Origin: Lineus longissimus
Taxonomy: Eukaryota > Nemertea > Pilidiophora > Heteronemertea > Lineidae
Assembly: GCF_910592395.1 (NCBI RefSeq)
Contig: NC_088310.1
Span: 12,841,501-12,905,500, forward strand
Direction: 5' to 3'
Length of the DNA stretch: 64,000 nt
The translations under genes and the position numbers were made by a program. A model generated the notes under the pieces. It ran no database searches. It saw nothing but the letters and a program-made list of their open reading frames with translations, and was not told the DNA's origin. Below, piece by piece: positions 34,850 to 44,600 of the stretch (position 1 is the first letter of the stretch; each line of letters opens with the position of its first letter).

Positions 34850-34957
34850 ACCGCCGCGGTCACTCGTGACAAATGAGGAGTGACACGTGAAAATGAGCCG
34901 TGAGTCGATGACAAATGTGGCGTGAGTAGCTCATTCCTATGTAAAATCAGCTTTAGG
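34850..34957. repeat. Extra copy of the Harbinger right terminus
   Basis: The last 107 bp of the element (34742-34849, starting AAACCGCCGCGGTCACTCG) is repeated here with few changes and ends CTATGTAAAATCAGCT followed by TTAG. It looks like a tandem duplication of the right end or an aberrant second cut site. Confidence 0.8.
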
Positions 34958-35430
34958 CATATGTAGTATCATAGAATATGGTACTATAAAATAGAAATAC
35001 TCTACTCCCGGTTGTAAGATACCTCACAAAGGAGAAAGTTAAATTCCGCCAAACTTTTGAATATGCAGTGGTGTCGAATATTCTTTTGTGCAAACTGGTC
35101 TATAGGGAATGTCTGAAAACCTAGTTGGTGTTGGCCGACGTTGCTGTCAGTGGCATATTCGTTTCGCGCTCCTCCCGATATTGAGTCCCTTAGGCCCTGG
35201 TCAGTTAGGCCCTGATAGTTAGAAACCTTACAGACCATAAAGTCGAATAAATCTGACGGTGAAAATTGGCAGTTTTCGCAACCACCCGGTCCGTCTGGAA
35301 TGAGTGTTTTTGGGATGATTTACGTCCGTAATGTTATAGTAGGCCAATGATGAAAAACAACCGGAAGAAGTCCTTTGACGGAACGTTGCTGTCCGGTTAG
35401 GGCAGATAAAAAGCATCTTTCTCGTCCGAA
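34958..35430. other. Noncoding, probably decayed pogo-like 5' sequence
   Basis: No open coding frame. The segment just before 35430 is likely the degraded middle of the pogo-like pseudogene that becomes readable after it, but stops are too frequent to prove this. Confidence 0.3.
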
Positions 35431-35439
35431 ACTTAAAAC

Positions 35440-35870
35440 GACTTAATGCCACATAATGTTATGGTGACCTCATCCCAAACAGAGTGGATGAACCAAGAGA
35501 CAATAGAGCATTGGCTTGATGAAGCGTTTCATCCCCATATGGAGGCAGAGTTAGTGAGCAGTTCCTCATTCTCGTGAACAGATATCTGGTACATAGGACT
35601 GAAATGTTCGGACATGCAGTGACAGAAATGAATGGAATTATTGATTTCATTCCGGCCGGATGTATATCCATCGCTCAACCACTGGATGAAACCTTACTGA
35701 AGTCATTGACGTCACACGATAAGAAACAATGGAAGAACTGAAAGAGTGCAAAGAGAGCTACTGATGGACAATGTCCTAAAATCGCATAACTTAATGTTGT
35801 CAATATAGTGAGCCAGGTATGGCATGTTTTTTGTAGCAAAATTCGATTTGAGCAACATTGCAATTAAAAT
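35440..35870 (+). pseudogene. pogo/Tigger-type transposase catalytic remnant, element 3
   Basis: Plus-strand frames show VMVTSSQTEWMNQETIEHWL (35458 on), the GWM-x-x-E block before the second catalytic Asp. After a frameshift near 35578 they show MNGIIDFIPAGCISIAQPLD (about 35630-35690), which is the IPPG-T-x-x-QPLD block at the third catalytic residue. Stops occur throughout. The sequence is interrupted at about 35850 by the ATTCGATT palindrome block. Confidence 0.75.
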
Positions 35871-36925
35871 TCGATTTTTGTGCCTATCTATTCGATTTTA
35901 ATCAACTTTGTTCGATTCGTCCCTCAATCATTTGATTTTTTTGCATATTCATTCGATTTTTTTCAAACATTTATCAACAAAAAATACTGTTCTTGTTGTA
36001 TATCAAATCAAACACTATAAATTCATAATCGAATATAACTTAGAAAAAATCAAAAGGTGAAAGAAATAGATCAAAATCAGATTCAAATATATCGCATTAA
36101 CTGGTCAAAAAACGAAGCATCTTCGATTTTAATTACACCAAATCTTTCAATTTAATCAAAGTATATTCAATTTCAGAATCAAATAAGAAGTATATACGAT
36201 TTTGAAATCGAATACTCATTCGATTTAAATCGAATAGGTCATTCGATTTAAAATCGAATAGACCATTCGATTTAAAATTGAATATGTCATTCGATTTTTG
36301 TAGATTTCTATTCGATTTTGATTGGTCAATCGTAGTCACGTGACAAACTAGCAACCAATTAGAATCGAATGGAATAGGAGCAGAATCGAATAGACCATTC
36401 GATTTAAAACCGAATAGGTCATTCGATTTTTGTAGATTTCTATTCGATTTTGATTGGTCAATCATAGTCACGTGACAAACTAGCAACCAATTAGAATCGA
36501 ATGGAATAGGAGCAGAATCGAATGAGACCATTTGATTTAGAAATCGAATACTCATTCGATTTAAATCGAATAGGTCATTCGATTTAAATCAAATAGACCA
36601 TTTGATTTTTAAATCGAATATTGCTTTTCATTTGATATGGAATCGAATGAACATTCATTCTTAAAATCAAATTATCATTCAATTTTTTGTAAGAACTATT
36701 TGATTATATCGAAATGTACTTTAATCTATATGACGAATTATGCGATTAATATTGAATAGGTGATTTGTAAGAATCGAATGAGATTGTTTGATCTCGGTCT
36801 TGATATTTTAAACTCTTTCCGATACATTTTTGATAAAACAACCTATCATTCGATTCGATTGACAATTTATTTGATTTATTTTTCACTAAAGAAACTATTC
36901 ATTCGATTTCTGACTGAAATATTGA
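35855..36925. repeat. About 1-kb block of ATTCGATT/AATCGAAT palindromic repeats
   Basis: The block is made of ATTCGATT and its complement in alternating orientation, often as the perfect 18-bp palindrome ATTCGATTTAAATCGAAT (36218-36235 and again near 36555). A longer unit of 132 bp is tandemly repeated (starts near 36290 and 36422). That unit contains GATTGGTCAATC, GTCACGTGAC and AACCAATTAGAATCG. Minus-strand open frames here are only translations of the repeat. The block splits a pogo-like pseudogene. Confidence 0.85.
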
Positions 36926-36966
36926 ATGAATCAGTGAATCGCATAGTGCTACACATAACAGGCCAT

Positions 36967-37172
36967 AGCCAGGCTTTGCATGTGTTGATGCAGCAGTTAT
37001 CGTGAACGGCTTTGAAGCGGCCTTTCATGACGGGGAGAATGATGTGGGGCCACTGTCAATGGATGAAGGGGAATGGGACGATGATATTGAGTTCATGGAC
37101 GGAAGAAGAATTCGGCCTAGGTGGCGACTCAGCAGGAAAGGGGTTGCAGTTGTCTTGGGACACCCTGTATAA
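36967..37172 (+). pseudogene. Acidic C-terminal coding relic, possibly of the pogo-like element 3
   Basis: One frame reads ACVDAAVIVNGFEAAFHDG, then acidic DEGEWDDDIEFMDGRR, and stops at 37172. It follows the interrupted catalytic part on the same strand, and a C-terminal acidic tail is compatible with pogo/Jerky-type transposases. The start (AGCCAGGCTTTGCATG) resembles 35811-35826 on the other side of the repeat block. The assignment is inferred from position. Confidence 0.35.
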
Positions 37173-37655
37173 ATTGTTCGAACGAAGATTTTTCGCGTAA
37201 AGATCAATATTGTGAGATTACAATCCTTTCAATAAAATACTGTATGGTATGCGTTAATCGGTCGGCCCGCGAAACTTGTTCGAATGGAAAGTCGTTGAAT
37301 ATCCAGGTTTAGGTAACTATTGATCAACCCGTCATCCGCGAGAATATTGGTCTGGTCAATTTCAGTAATGCTCAGGACTACTCGTCTGCATTCATTGCTT
37401 GCGTGAATGACCATCGTGCTGAACTGCATAAACCCTTGGCATTCCAGTAGTGGGATTGAAGAAAAACTGATGACACCTGTTTTCATGAGTTCTATTTTGT
37501 TCAGTAGACTTGAAACCATTCGTCACAGGATTTCTACACACAAGAATAATTTTTAACAGGGTATGGTAGGTTTACGCCAAATCATGGTCTAAATCTACAT
37601 CTAAATTTATGAATTCAAGACCATCGCTTTCGGCATTTTCGAAAAAAACGTTGAA
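37173..37655. other. Noncoding region
   Basis: Nothing recognised. Confidence 0.4.
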
Positions 37656-37659
37656 ATAA

Positions 37660-39170
37660 CGATGTTTTCGTCAACGTGTCCTGGAACGGGTGGATATCAG
37701 GTTGCAGCAGTTACATGCATGCCAGGACGTGCGGACTGCCTCTTCATTTATGGGATGATTTGCAAAACTGTCTGTCTGGTTATAGGTTCGCAACGACCAT
37801 TTTCATCATTCTTGTCGATTTTCCCGATTTTCCACCTTCTTCGCATGTTACTTTTAAAAGATCGGATGATTGTTCGATCAAGGGGTTGAACCAGCGATAC
37901 ATCTCACTGGGACCACCTCTACGAAACCCGGCGCATCTTCAATGTGACGCTGCACCTGTACATTTCGATGGGCCGGGAACATGTCTCATACCAACAGGAA
38001 CGGAAATTCGTCCCCTACACAGGGAATAAGACAATCGTTCACCGATGAAAGAAGGGTCTGCCAGTTGGCCCAACCCGCTTCGGACGCCGATACACGAACG
38101 TTGCTGGGAGCATTTTCCCTCAAACCCTCAATTTCTGCGCCGTTTGCCCTTAGGCCTTAGAAGATGACACTTGCAGGCATTTTCCTGCCATTTACTGTTA
38201 TACCAAATGTGACAGTGCACCCTAATTTTGAGTTACCACGAGAAGTACGCACATGAATTTGTTTCGCTCCCTTAGCGTTGTATGTGAACTGTGGTGCCAT
38301 GTCATAAAGTGCAAAAGTGTCATTCATATTAATAACAAGGACTATCCCATTTTTGTCAACAGTCTGGGCAACTTGCTGCCGAAAATTTGCAACACGTTCA
38401 TCCGCGTTTTCTGGGATAGCTGAGGACTTTTTACATTGCTTCCGATAACTTATGCCATTCCTGGAGAGAAAACCAGTCAGCCAACCTTTGGACGCCCTGA
38501 ATTCAGCTTGTTGAGGCCGATGTTCACGGTATCCCAGTTGTTGCTCTTGGGGAAGCTCATCCCACCACGCTAGGAATGAACGCTGGGCTTGAATCATCAG
38601 GTCTTCGCCGAGAGTGGTACTCCTCGTTGTCGTCTGGCCTCCATCCACTCACGCACCAATCTGTCAACCTCTGGCCAGAGTGCTGAAAGGGAGTGATTTG
38701 CTTAACCATATTTCAACGAACCCTAACCCTTGACTCTCCTTGTATGACAAATGAATGAAGCCTTTGCTCACTGCTGCCGCATCTACTTTTTCACCGAAGC
38801 CAAGAAGCTAACGGATAAATCATCGAAAAACAGTGATTCTGAGGAACATGCAAAATGGAATGTGGTGACAACTTTGGCAACCCGAACATACCGGGCGGGG
38901 AATGAATGGGTTAAAGTAGCACTCACCAATGCCTCTTTGTCTCTGTCGATGCCTCAGTGACTGCCTACTGGTGACTTGATGATGTCTCACGGAGTTATCC
39001 TGTTCCAGCAGCCATAGACGCAGAGTAGTCGGGGGAATGCTATGGTCCCTTGCAAACTGAGCCGATGAAATTCCACAAGGGTGCCTTATGTTTTCACTGA
39101 TGAAGTCATCCAATAGACGGATTTTTTCTTCCAGAGAGTATGATCGGTAAGGGCGAGGAGGTCAGATATC
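37660..39170 (-). pseudogene. pogo/Tigger-type transposase, element 2
   Basis: Exon 1 (39170-38927) carries YSLEEKIRLLDDFISEN and a CENP-B-like helix-turn-helix segment, ending with a GTGAGT donor. A 244-bp intron ends TTTCAG. Exon 2 (38682 down) starts LWPEVDRLVREWMEARRQRG and, after a one-base frame slip near 38610, continues FRASKGWLTGFLSRNGI and VLVINMNDTFALYDMAPQF. After a stop at 38157 and further breaks, the third-block region appears as DMFPAHRNVQVQRHIED (about 37985-37935). Donor and acceptor sit at the same place as in element 1 at 4.2-5.9 kb (RGI|LFPE / RGI|LWPE), so the two share ancestry. In the first catalytic block the usual DET reads NDT. Dead copy. Confidence 0.8.
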
Positions 39171-39838
39171 TACATCATCATCTACTCCATTATCTATAGG
39201 CAATACGAAACTGTCGAGAATGACGAGGAAGGTGTTCCAATCAATACGACACTGTCCAAAATGATGAGAAAGGTGTTCCAATCATCAGGAATCGTGAAGA
39301 GTGATCGTATTATTTTTGATGAATAATGAAGCAATATACGTATGCGGAGTCATATTGGGTCTTCGGACCAGGACTAGCCAGGACTAGTGTAATTTATACG
39401 CTATCTCCGGAACTATAGCACCAGATAACTCCACCCCGAACCGGTCAATTAATATTCACCATGACTTACAATTATGGCCTGCTTATTTCTGGTTGGTTGA
39501 TGCATGAAATAAGACGTAAGTAGGCTGTCGCAATCAACACGGACCAGCCCAGGCCTAGACCTAAACCTCTACTATTTGACCAGGTACGACTGATAGGCCT
39601 TGCTCCATTACAGGCTTTTGCTAGGGTCATATATTCACCATTAAAGCTGAACTGCATGCACAAAACCAGAGCACCACATGCGGCAATAGTAAGAAATTCA
39701 AGCGACCGAAAGACCCTTCTTAATACGGCCTGAAACATGATATACCTCAATTGCTTCGATGCACTTGATTTCACAAACCAGCAAGCCACAGGACGATGCC
39801 GACAGTCTCGGAGAATTATGGAAGAGAAACAAATCAAA
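39171..39838. other. Noncoding region
   Basis: A direct repeat of about 50 bp (ACGAAACTGTC...GTGTTCCAATCA and ACGACACTGTC...GTGTTCCAATCA) lies near 39200-39290. Nothing else recognised. Confidence 0.4.
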
Positions 39839-39839
39839 A

Positions 39840-39912
39840 TCTTCTCCAGGGATTCGAACCCGGGAACTCGGGCTCAGAATACGAACGCTCTAACCGTCTG
39901 AACTGCTGCCAG
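39840..39912 (-). pseudogene. tRNA-like sequence (tRNA-derived SINE head or tRNA pseudogene)
   Basis: The minus strand reads GGCAGCAGTTCAGACGGTTAGAGCGTTCG ..., with an A-box-like GACGGTTAGAGCG and a good B box GGGTTCGAATCCC. The T-arm folds with one mismatch, but the 5' and 3' ends (GGCAGCA and AGAAGAT) cannot form an acceptor stem, so this is not a working tRNA gene. Polymerase III promoter boxes with lost folding fit a SINE head. Confidence 0.6.
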
Positions 39913-40041
39913 CAAATATATCATATGTGAATGGTGATTATGCTTTATTTTTGATAGATGAACCAGAAATTCAGGACTCCGATTCAGACGATGAAATCAT
40001 CAAACGTGTCAAACGTGTCAGAATTCACACAATCTCGCTGA

Positions 40042-40240
40042 AGACTGTATCCGCTCTGTAGTCGTGTTCTGTACTTCTAAAGAAATGGATGCTCATTCTT
40101 TCGAGGAGATTCAAAAGGTTACAAAAACCGATAAACTGCTGCAAAAACTGGTGAAAATTCTGAATGATGGAAAATGGCCAGGTACCGTTCCTGAGGATTT
40201 GAAACCCTACTACAAACTTAGAGAGGAACTACCTCTATAG
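40042..40240 (+). pseudogene. Ty3/gypsy pol scrap (RNase H to integrase linker)
   Basis: One frame contains EIQKVTKTDKLLQKLVKIL, then NDGKWPGTVPEDLKPYYKLR, and ends EELPL-stop at 40240. This order (T-x-x-D-x-L-x-x-L ... GWP ... LKPY ... R-x-EL) is the conserved stretch between RNase H and integrase in Ty3/gypsy polyproteins. No LTRs or other domains nearby. Confidence 0.65.
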
Positions 40241-40496
40241 GAATCATGGGTGGAATTCACCAAGGCATTTTATCTGTCGTTTAAGGGTTGTCCGCGTACA
40301 AATTTGCCTAAACGCACCATCATCGCAGGCTTGAAGTTAGACAGCAATTCACAACATGTGATCATCTCGCGTGCGGACAACGGGCGTTTTTCCGAACAAA
40401 AGAAAACTTAAACGGCCGTGAGGGTATGTTTATCTCCGCGTCTAAGGCATTGGTTGTTGGAATACCTCGGCCATTCGAAGAAAGTTACTGTCAGGA

Positions 40497-40700
40497 ATGG
40501 ACGGTATTCTCGATTTCTTTGAGCTGGCGCAGGAGGAGGTGGTTAAAGAACAACAGGTGGCCCCTCCTCGTGCGGAGAGAGTTTACGAGCAACGGGTAGA
40601 CCCTCTAACCAAATATGATGACAGAAAATTCGTAAAGAGGTACAGGATTTCAAAGGCCAGTTTTCGATGGCTTGTTGGTGTTGTCATTATTTGGTTATAA
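40497..40700 (+). pseudogene. Harbinger (HARBI1-like) transposase N-terminal remnant
   Basis: The frame MDGILDFFELAQEEVV ... DPLTKYDDRKFVKRYRISKASFRWLVG matches the N-terminal NPL-x-x-YDD-x-x-F-x-x-RYR-(L/I)SK motif of HARBI1-type nucleases. Coding similarity ends at 40700, well before the catalytic domain. A Myb/SANT-like fragment lies on the opposite strand 500 bp downstream, the same convergent pairing as in the element at 31.1 kb. Confidence 0.65.
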
Positions 40701-41200
40701 ATTTCCCAGCGGACTGGTTGCCTTTGACGGTATTCTCATCTTCGACTCTTGGTTTAGTGTTTGTACTTGAAGATACAACTGCTGATTTCCCGGTGCTCTT
40801 GTTACATTCAAATCTTCGTTTCGCGGCTTTGTTAGTGTAGATACAGCTGCAGGTTTCCTAAAATGTGAGATTAGACAGAATAAATGGCTAGTTCAACTGT
40901 AATAAAAGTAAAACGTACGTTCCAAATTTCTAATGCGTATTTTGTAACGCTTGTTCTGCAGAGTCGGATTCGGAGAGCAGCAAGTTGTGGTTCCATCAAA
41001 ACTCGAACAAAATTAGGTTGTAGGCCTACGTGTCGTCATCTAGAAAGCCACAACCTCTCCTATCTGACACTCCAGGTGGCATTGCAGTATCAGACCCGGT
41101 GCTCATGGCTCTGTGCGCATTTATTACATAACATCCATCATCATGCGCTAACAACTGTTTCATTTGCGGTATGGTCTTTAAAGATAACAACCTACCGATT

Positions 41201-41482
41201 TCATCTACTTGGAGAAGAAGGGAATGGAGATGGAAAGCCCCACTCGACATCAGCGAACGACTGTGCATCGCCTTCGAAATCAGATGTATTTTCCAACAAG
41301 GAAGTTTCTTCTAATGCGGCGTCGTCATCCCAATCATTATGAAACTGCTTCAGGTCATCAATAATAACGTTCAGAATTGCCAATATCTCGTCGGAAAGAT
41401 TGCCCGCGACAGCTTTACCTCCTCCTGTTTCATTTATGTCTATTTTGACCTTACGGGCGGCATTCTTGGCTTTCGTCTTCAT
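41201..41482 (-). pseudogene. Myb/SANT-like DNA-binding protein fragment
   Basis: The minus-strand frame starts WRRMKTKAKNAARK and has the INETGGGKAVAGNLSDEI block. These are the last helix and the TGGG linker of Myb/SANT-like proteins that partner with Harbinger transposases (also found in host MSANTD proteins). An acidic tail (DWDDDAALEETSLLEN) follows to the stop at 41201. The first helices are missing: upstream the sequence passes into the 143-bp tandem repeat. Confidence 0.65.
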
Positions 41483-41511
41483 ACGTCTCCATAGTTAGAG
41501 AGCCAGCTCAG

Positions 41512-42115
41512 TTTCAATTACACTATTGAGAACGAAAGGTTTGATGTTCTTATTACATTGAGAGTGTTTGGTGATGGTATAAAAACGATTTCTTGCATGT
41601 CACATTCCTGGTCTGAAGGTTGTGTAAACCCTTTAATACCCCCCAAAAAGCATGTTCAATTACACTTTGGAGAACAAAACCTGAAATGTCTTTTTAAACA
41701 TCTACTTTGACCACTGAATGATAAAATGTCACACAAGAAAAAAAAATCACGGGCGATGGGTACCCAAGAAGGCCCTCAATAAGGGCACAAAAGGGTATCA
41801 ATTACACTTTTGAGAACAAGTCTGCAACTCACACAAATTATTCCCACTTTATCACTGATTACAAAAATGTAACACAAGAAAATAAATGTACTGGCAGTTT
41901 TAGACAAGAAGGGTCCTTAAGGGACAAAAAGGGTCACAATTACAGTTTTAAGAACACATCTGAAATTTACACCAATGAATCCCATGATAACACTGATGAT
42001 AAATATGTAACCCAAGAAAAGATAAACATTGGCATTTTTTATCAAGAAGGACTGCGGTAAGGGTAAAAAAAGGGTATCAATTACACTTGGAGGAACAACG
42101 CTGAAATTCAGAATA
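41512..42115. repeat. Tandem repeat, about 143-bp unit, four to five copies
   Basis: The word CAATTACACTTTNGAGAACAA recurs at 41515, 41656, 41799, 41938 and 42079. Between copies are shared words such as GTAACACAAGAAAA and AAGAAGGGTCCTTAAGGG. Copies are clearly diverged, so it is an old tandem array. A related stretch lies near 55460-55570. Confidence 0.85.
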
Positions 42116-43532
42116 ATGAATTACACGTGTCCCCTGACAGTGCATTCTCCGCAAACAATAGTGGTATATCTACGATTGGTATTAGTGGCTTATAACGTAC
42201 ATATCCCACGATCCAAATCAGGCTGCCCCACCTTTCAGCTAGGGGTGGAACTAAACAGACATTGCGCTACAGTGGGATAATGATGAACTATAGCAACGAA
42301 GTATCTTTTAAGTTATGCGTGACGTCAGAGTGACGTCATTTTGTAAACAAAGGTATCCATCTATTCGCAAAACCAGCCCGTATGAATGTTTTAGATTTGC
42401 ATTAGGTTTGTAGTAATCATATAGTTTCATGACTCTTCAATTATTCTGATTAATCTTCACGCAAGTTTTCGACAATTTTAAAGTTGTCAATATTTGCGGC
42501 AACCCATTTTACTGGGGAACTATATCAGCTCATCCTCGTTTCTCGTGCTACTTTTTTAGCCACTGCCTCTGCCGCTACTAAAACAGCAGCACAGGCACGT
42601 GAAACTTAGAGACCCCCCCCCCCCCCCCCCGTTCGGTTGCCCCCTTGACTGACAAACGAACCCAGACTACACCGACAGCAAATCTAAAAACGATATCATT
42701 TTACATTTGGGGGGGGGGGGGTGGAGGTAGTTAGTCGAGGTGGCCTGAGCTGAATTGAAGGGGTAGGGGGCCGGGGCAATTGAGCTATTATATAATTTCT
42801 CGCGCCTGTGCGCAGTAGTTTCGAGATCTCGCGGGATACAGAACGTGCGACATTCGATTTATCGGATGGTGTTGTAGTATTTCAGTTTTGCTCAATTCCA
42901 TTGCTATTTACGGTTTGAAGTACCGGTAGGCTATGAAACGTAGACCATGTCATAGTTAGGACCGCATCAAATATCATGACCATGGAATTTGGTGGTAAGT
43001 ATAGCCAGGTGGTCGCCAAAGGTGTTGTTTTTTTGTCACCTAATTGTCCTAAATCGATCTGAGAAAAAAGCATGGCCGTCGCCGAGCCCCGGCCCAGGCC
43101 CAGCAGGGCACGTGCCTAGCTAGGCCTACCACCTGTATTGATAAATGAGATGCATCCCCATGCTGTTGCCGTAAATGTATGTAAATGCTCGATGCGTGGA
43201 CATCTTCATCATTATTTGTCATCATTCACATATCACATTGATGTAATGGTAGGCCTAGTCCCCCCCCCCCCCCCCCCCCCCCACCATGCCCACCCCCTAG
43301 GCCTAGCCTACCCTGTGTGTCACATTCATTGACTTAGACCGGCGTGCCTGCCCTTCTGCCAAAAGAGGTAATTCATGAATTGTGGCCTCAAATATGGTGG
43401 CGTTTCAATATTTCCCAGGCCGATTACCTGTCATCGCATTAATTATTTCAATGTGATGTCTTGTCACAAGTCACCTCATGCATGCACAGTGATTGACCAA
43501 TTCGAAAATAACATAGAACATGTATCACGTGA
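42116..43532. other. Noncoding region with long C and G runs
   Basis: C runs at 42613-42630 and 43260-43282 and a G run near 42711-42721. No gene supported. Confidence 0.6.
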
Positions 43533-43537
43533 ACGTT

Positions 43538-44176
43538 CAGGGGTGTAGCCTGATATCGCAGTGGGGGGGGGGGGGGTTCTTCACCTATTTCTTGAGCAAC
43601 GAAGGCGCTAAGCCCGTGAACATGAGACCGAAATCTGGCAGGTCAGCACTCCCAGTTACGAAGGACTGTATAAGGTCACTCAGGCCTCTCAATTACATGA
43701 TTCCTACACCGTACAGGATGTCCCCAAATTAGGTGGGTTTTTTTCTTCTTTTTTTTAAATATGACCCCCCTGAAGCGTTTTTTGACCCCTAACATAACCA
43801 AATCTCATCCAAATGGCCTCACTTTAAAGTTTTCCCCTAAAATTATGATTTTTCAGGTGTATGTGGTGATATCAGTCACTAACTTTGATTTATGACATCG
43901 CTGTTCAGGCAAATTGGCATGATGAAATGTCTCCAAATTAAGCCAAAAAGCAAAAAAAACATGTCCCCCAAAATAGGCTACAAAAATACAGGGTGTAGAG
44001 GTCTCCACGTAATTAAAAGGCCTGTCACTCTATCGTACAATGGCCCATTTGGATAGAATCATGGGTGTTACAAAACTCAGTAGAAAAGTATTTTTGACTG
44101 TCCTCAGCGGATCCTTTTCTCAAGCTGGGGTTGGTTCGAACCCCCCTGATCCCCCCCCCCCCCGGCTACATCCCTG
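43538..44176. mobile_element. hAT-like nonautonomous element, 639 bp
   Basis: The left end CAGGGGTGTAGCC and the right end GGCTACATCCCTG are inverted with one mismatch, and ACGTT is duplicated on both sides (43533-43537 and 44177-44181). A CAGGG-type terminus is typical of hAT elements. hATs normally duplicate 8 bp, but 5- and 6-bp groups are known. It contains a G run near 43563 and a C run near 44151-44163, in mirrored positions next to each end, and no ORF. Confidence 0.75.
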
Positions 44177-44181
44177 ACGTT

Positions 44182-44600
44182 AGACATTCCTAAAAATAGC
44201 ACTGCGATAGACCGTATCTGCATAGTAGTAAGCTTAAACTCGTTGCGCAGGAATTCCCTACCTTTATTGGCACAGATACTCGACTCAATGGCGGATCGGT
44301 GCGTAGAACATCGAGAGTATTCAAATGGGCTATCGTTGATTAGGCTCTGCTCATCCCGAGGCCAACCTTGTGTCTTCCTGTTTTGCCACCACATGTAGGT
44401 TCATTGGCAAGGATGTGGCCAATCAGGCGCCTCCCCTTTAACTATTGGCATTGTCTGAAGTTGTCTTAAGGCCTTCTAAAGCTTCGTGTTCGTTAAAATC
44501 ATAAATCGAGTGTAGCCTGCATGGAGGCTGTATTTTGTCTAGGCTAAGTCATAGTTTTGACTATTATTAGTATTTGTCACTTTATGTGTTTGTTTTTCAG
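44182..44600. other. Noncoding region upstream of KDZ-like exons
   Basis: No coding exon identified. It ends in a pyrimidine tract and TTTTTCAG acceptor at 44600. Confidence 0.4.

Noticed and set aside
36133-36555. A 140-codon minus-strand ORF with repeated SIRFLNQM / FDSNWLLVCHV blocks
   Set aside because: It is a translation of the tandem ATTCGATT/132-bp repeat unit, with no start context or conserved domain.
39840-39912. Functional tRNA gene
   Set aside because: The A and B boxes are present, but the 5' and 3' ends cannot pair into an acceptor stem.
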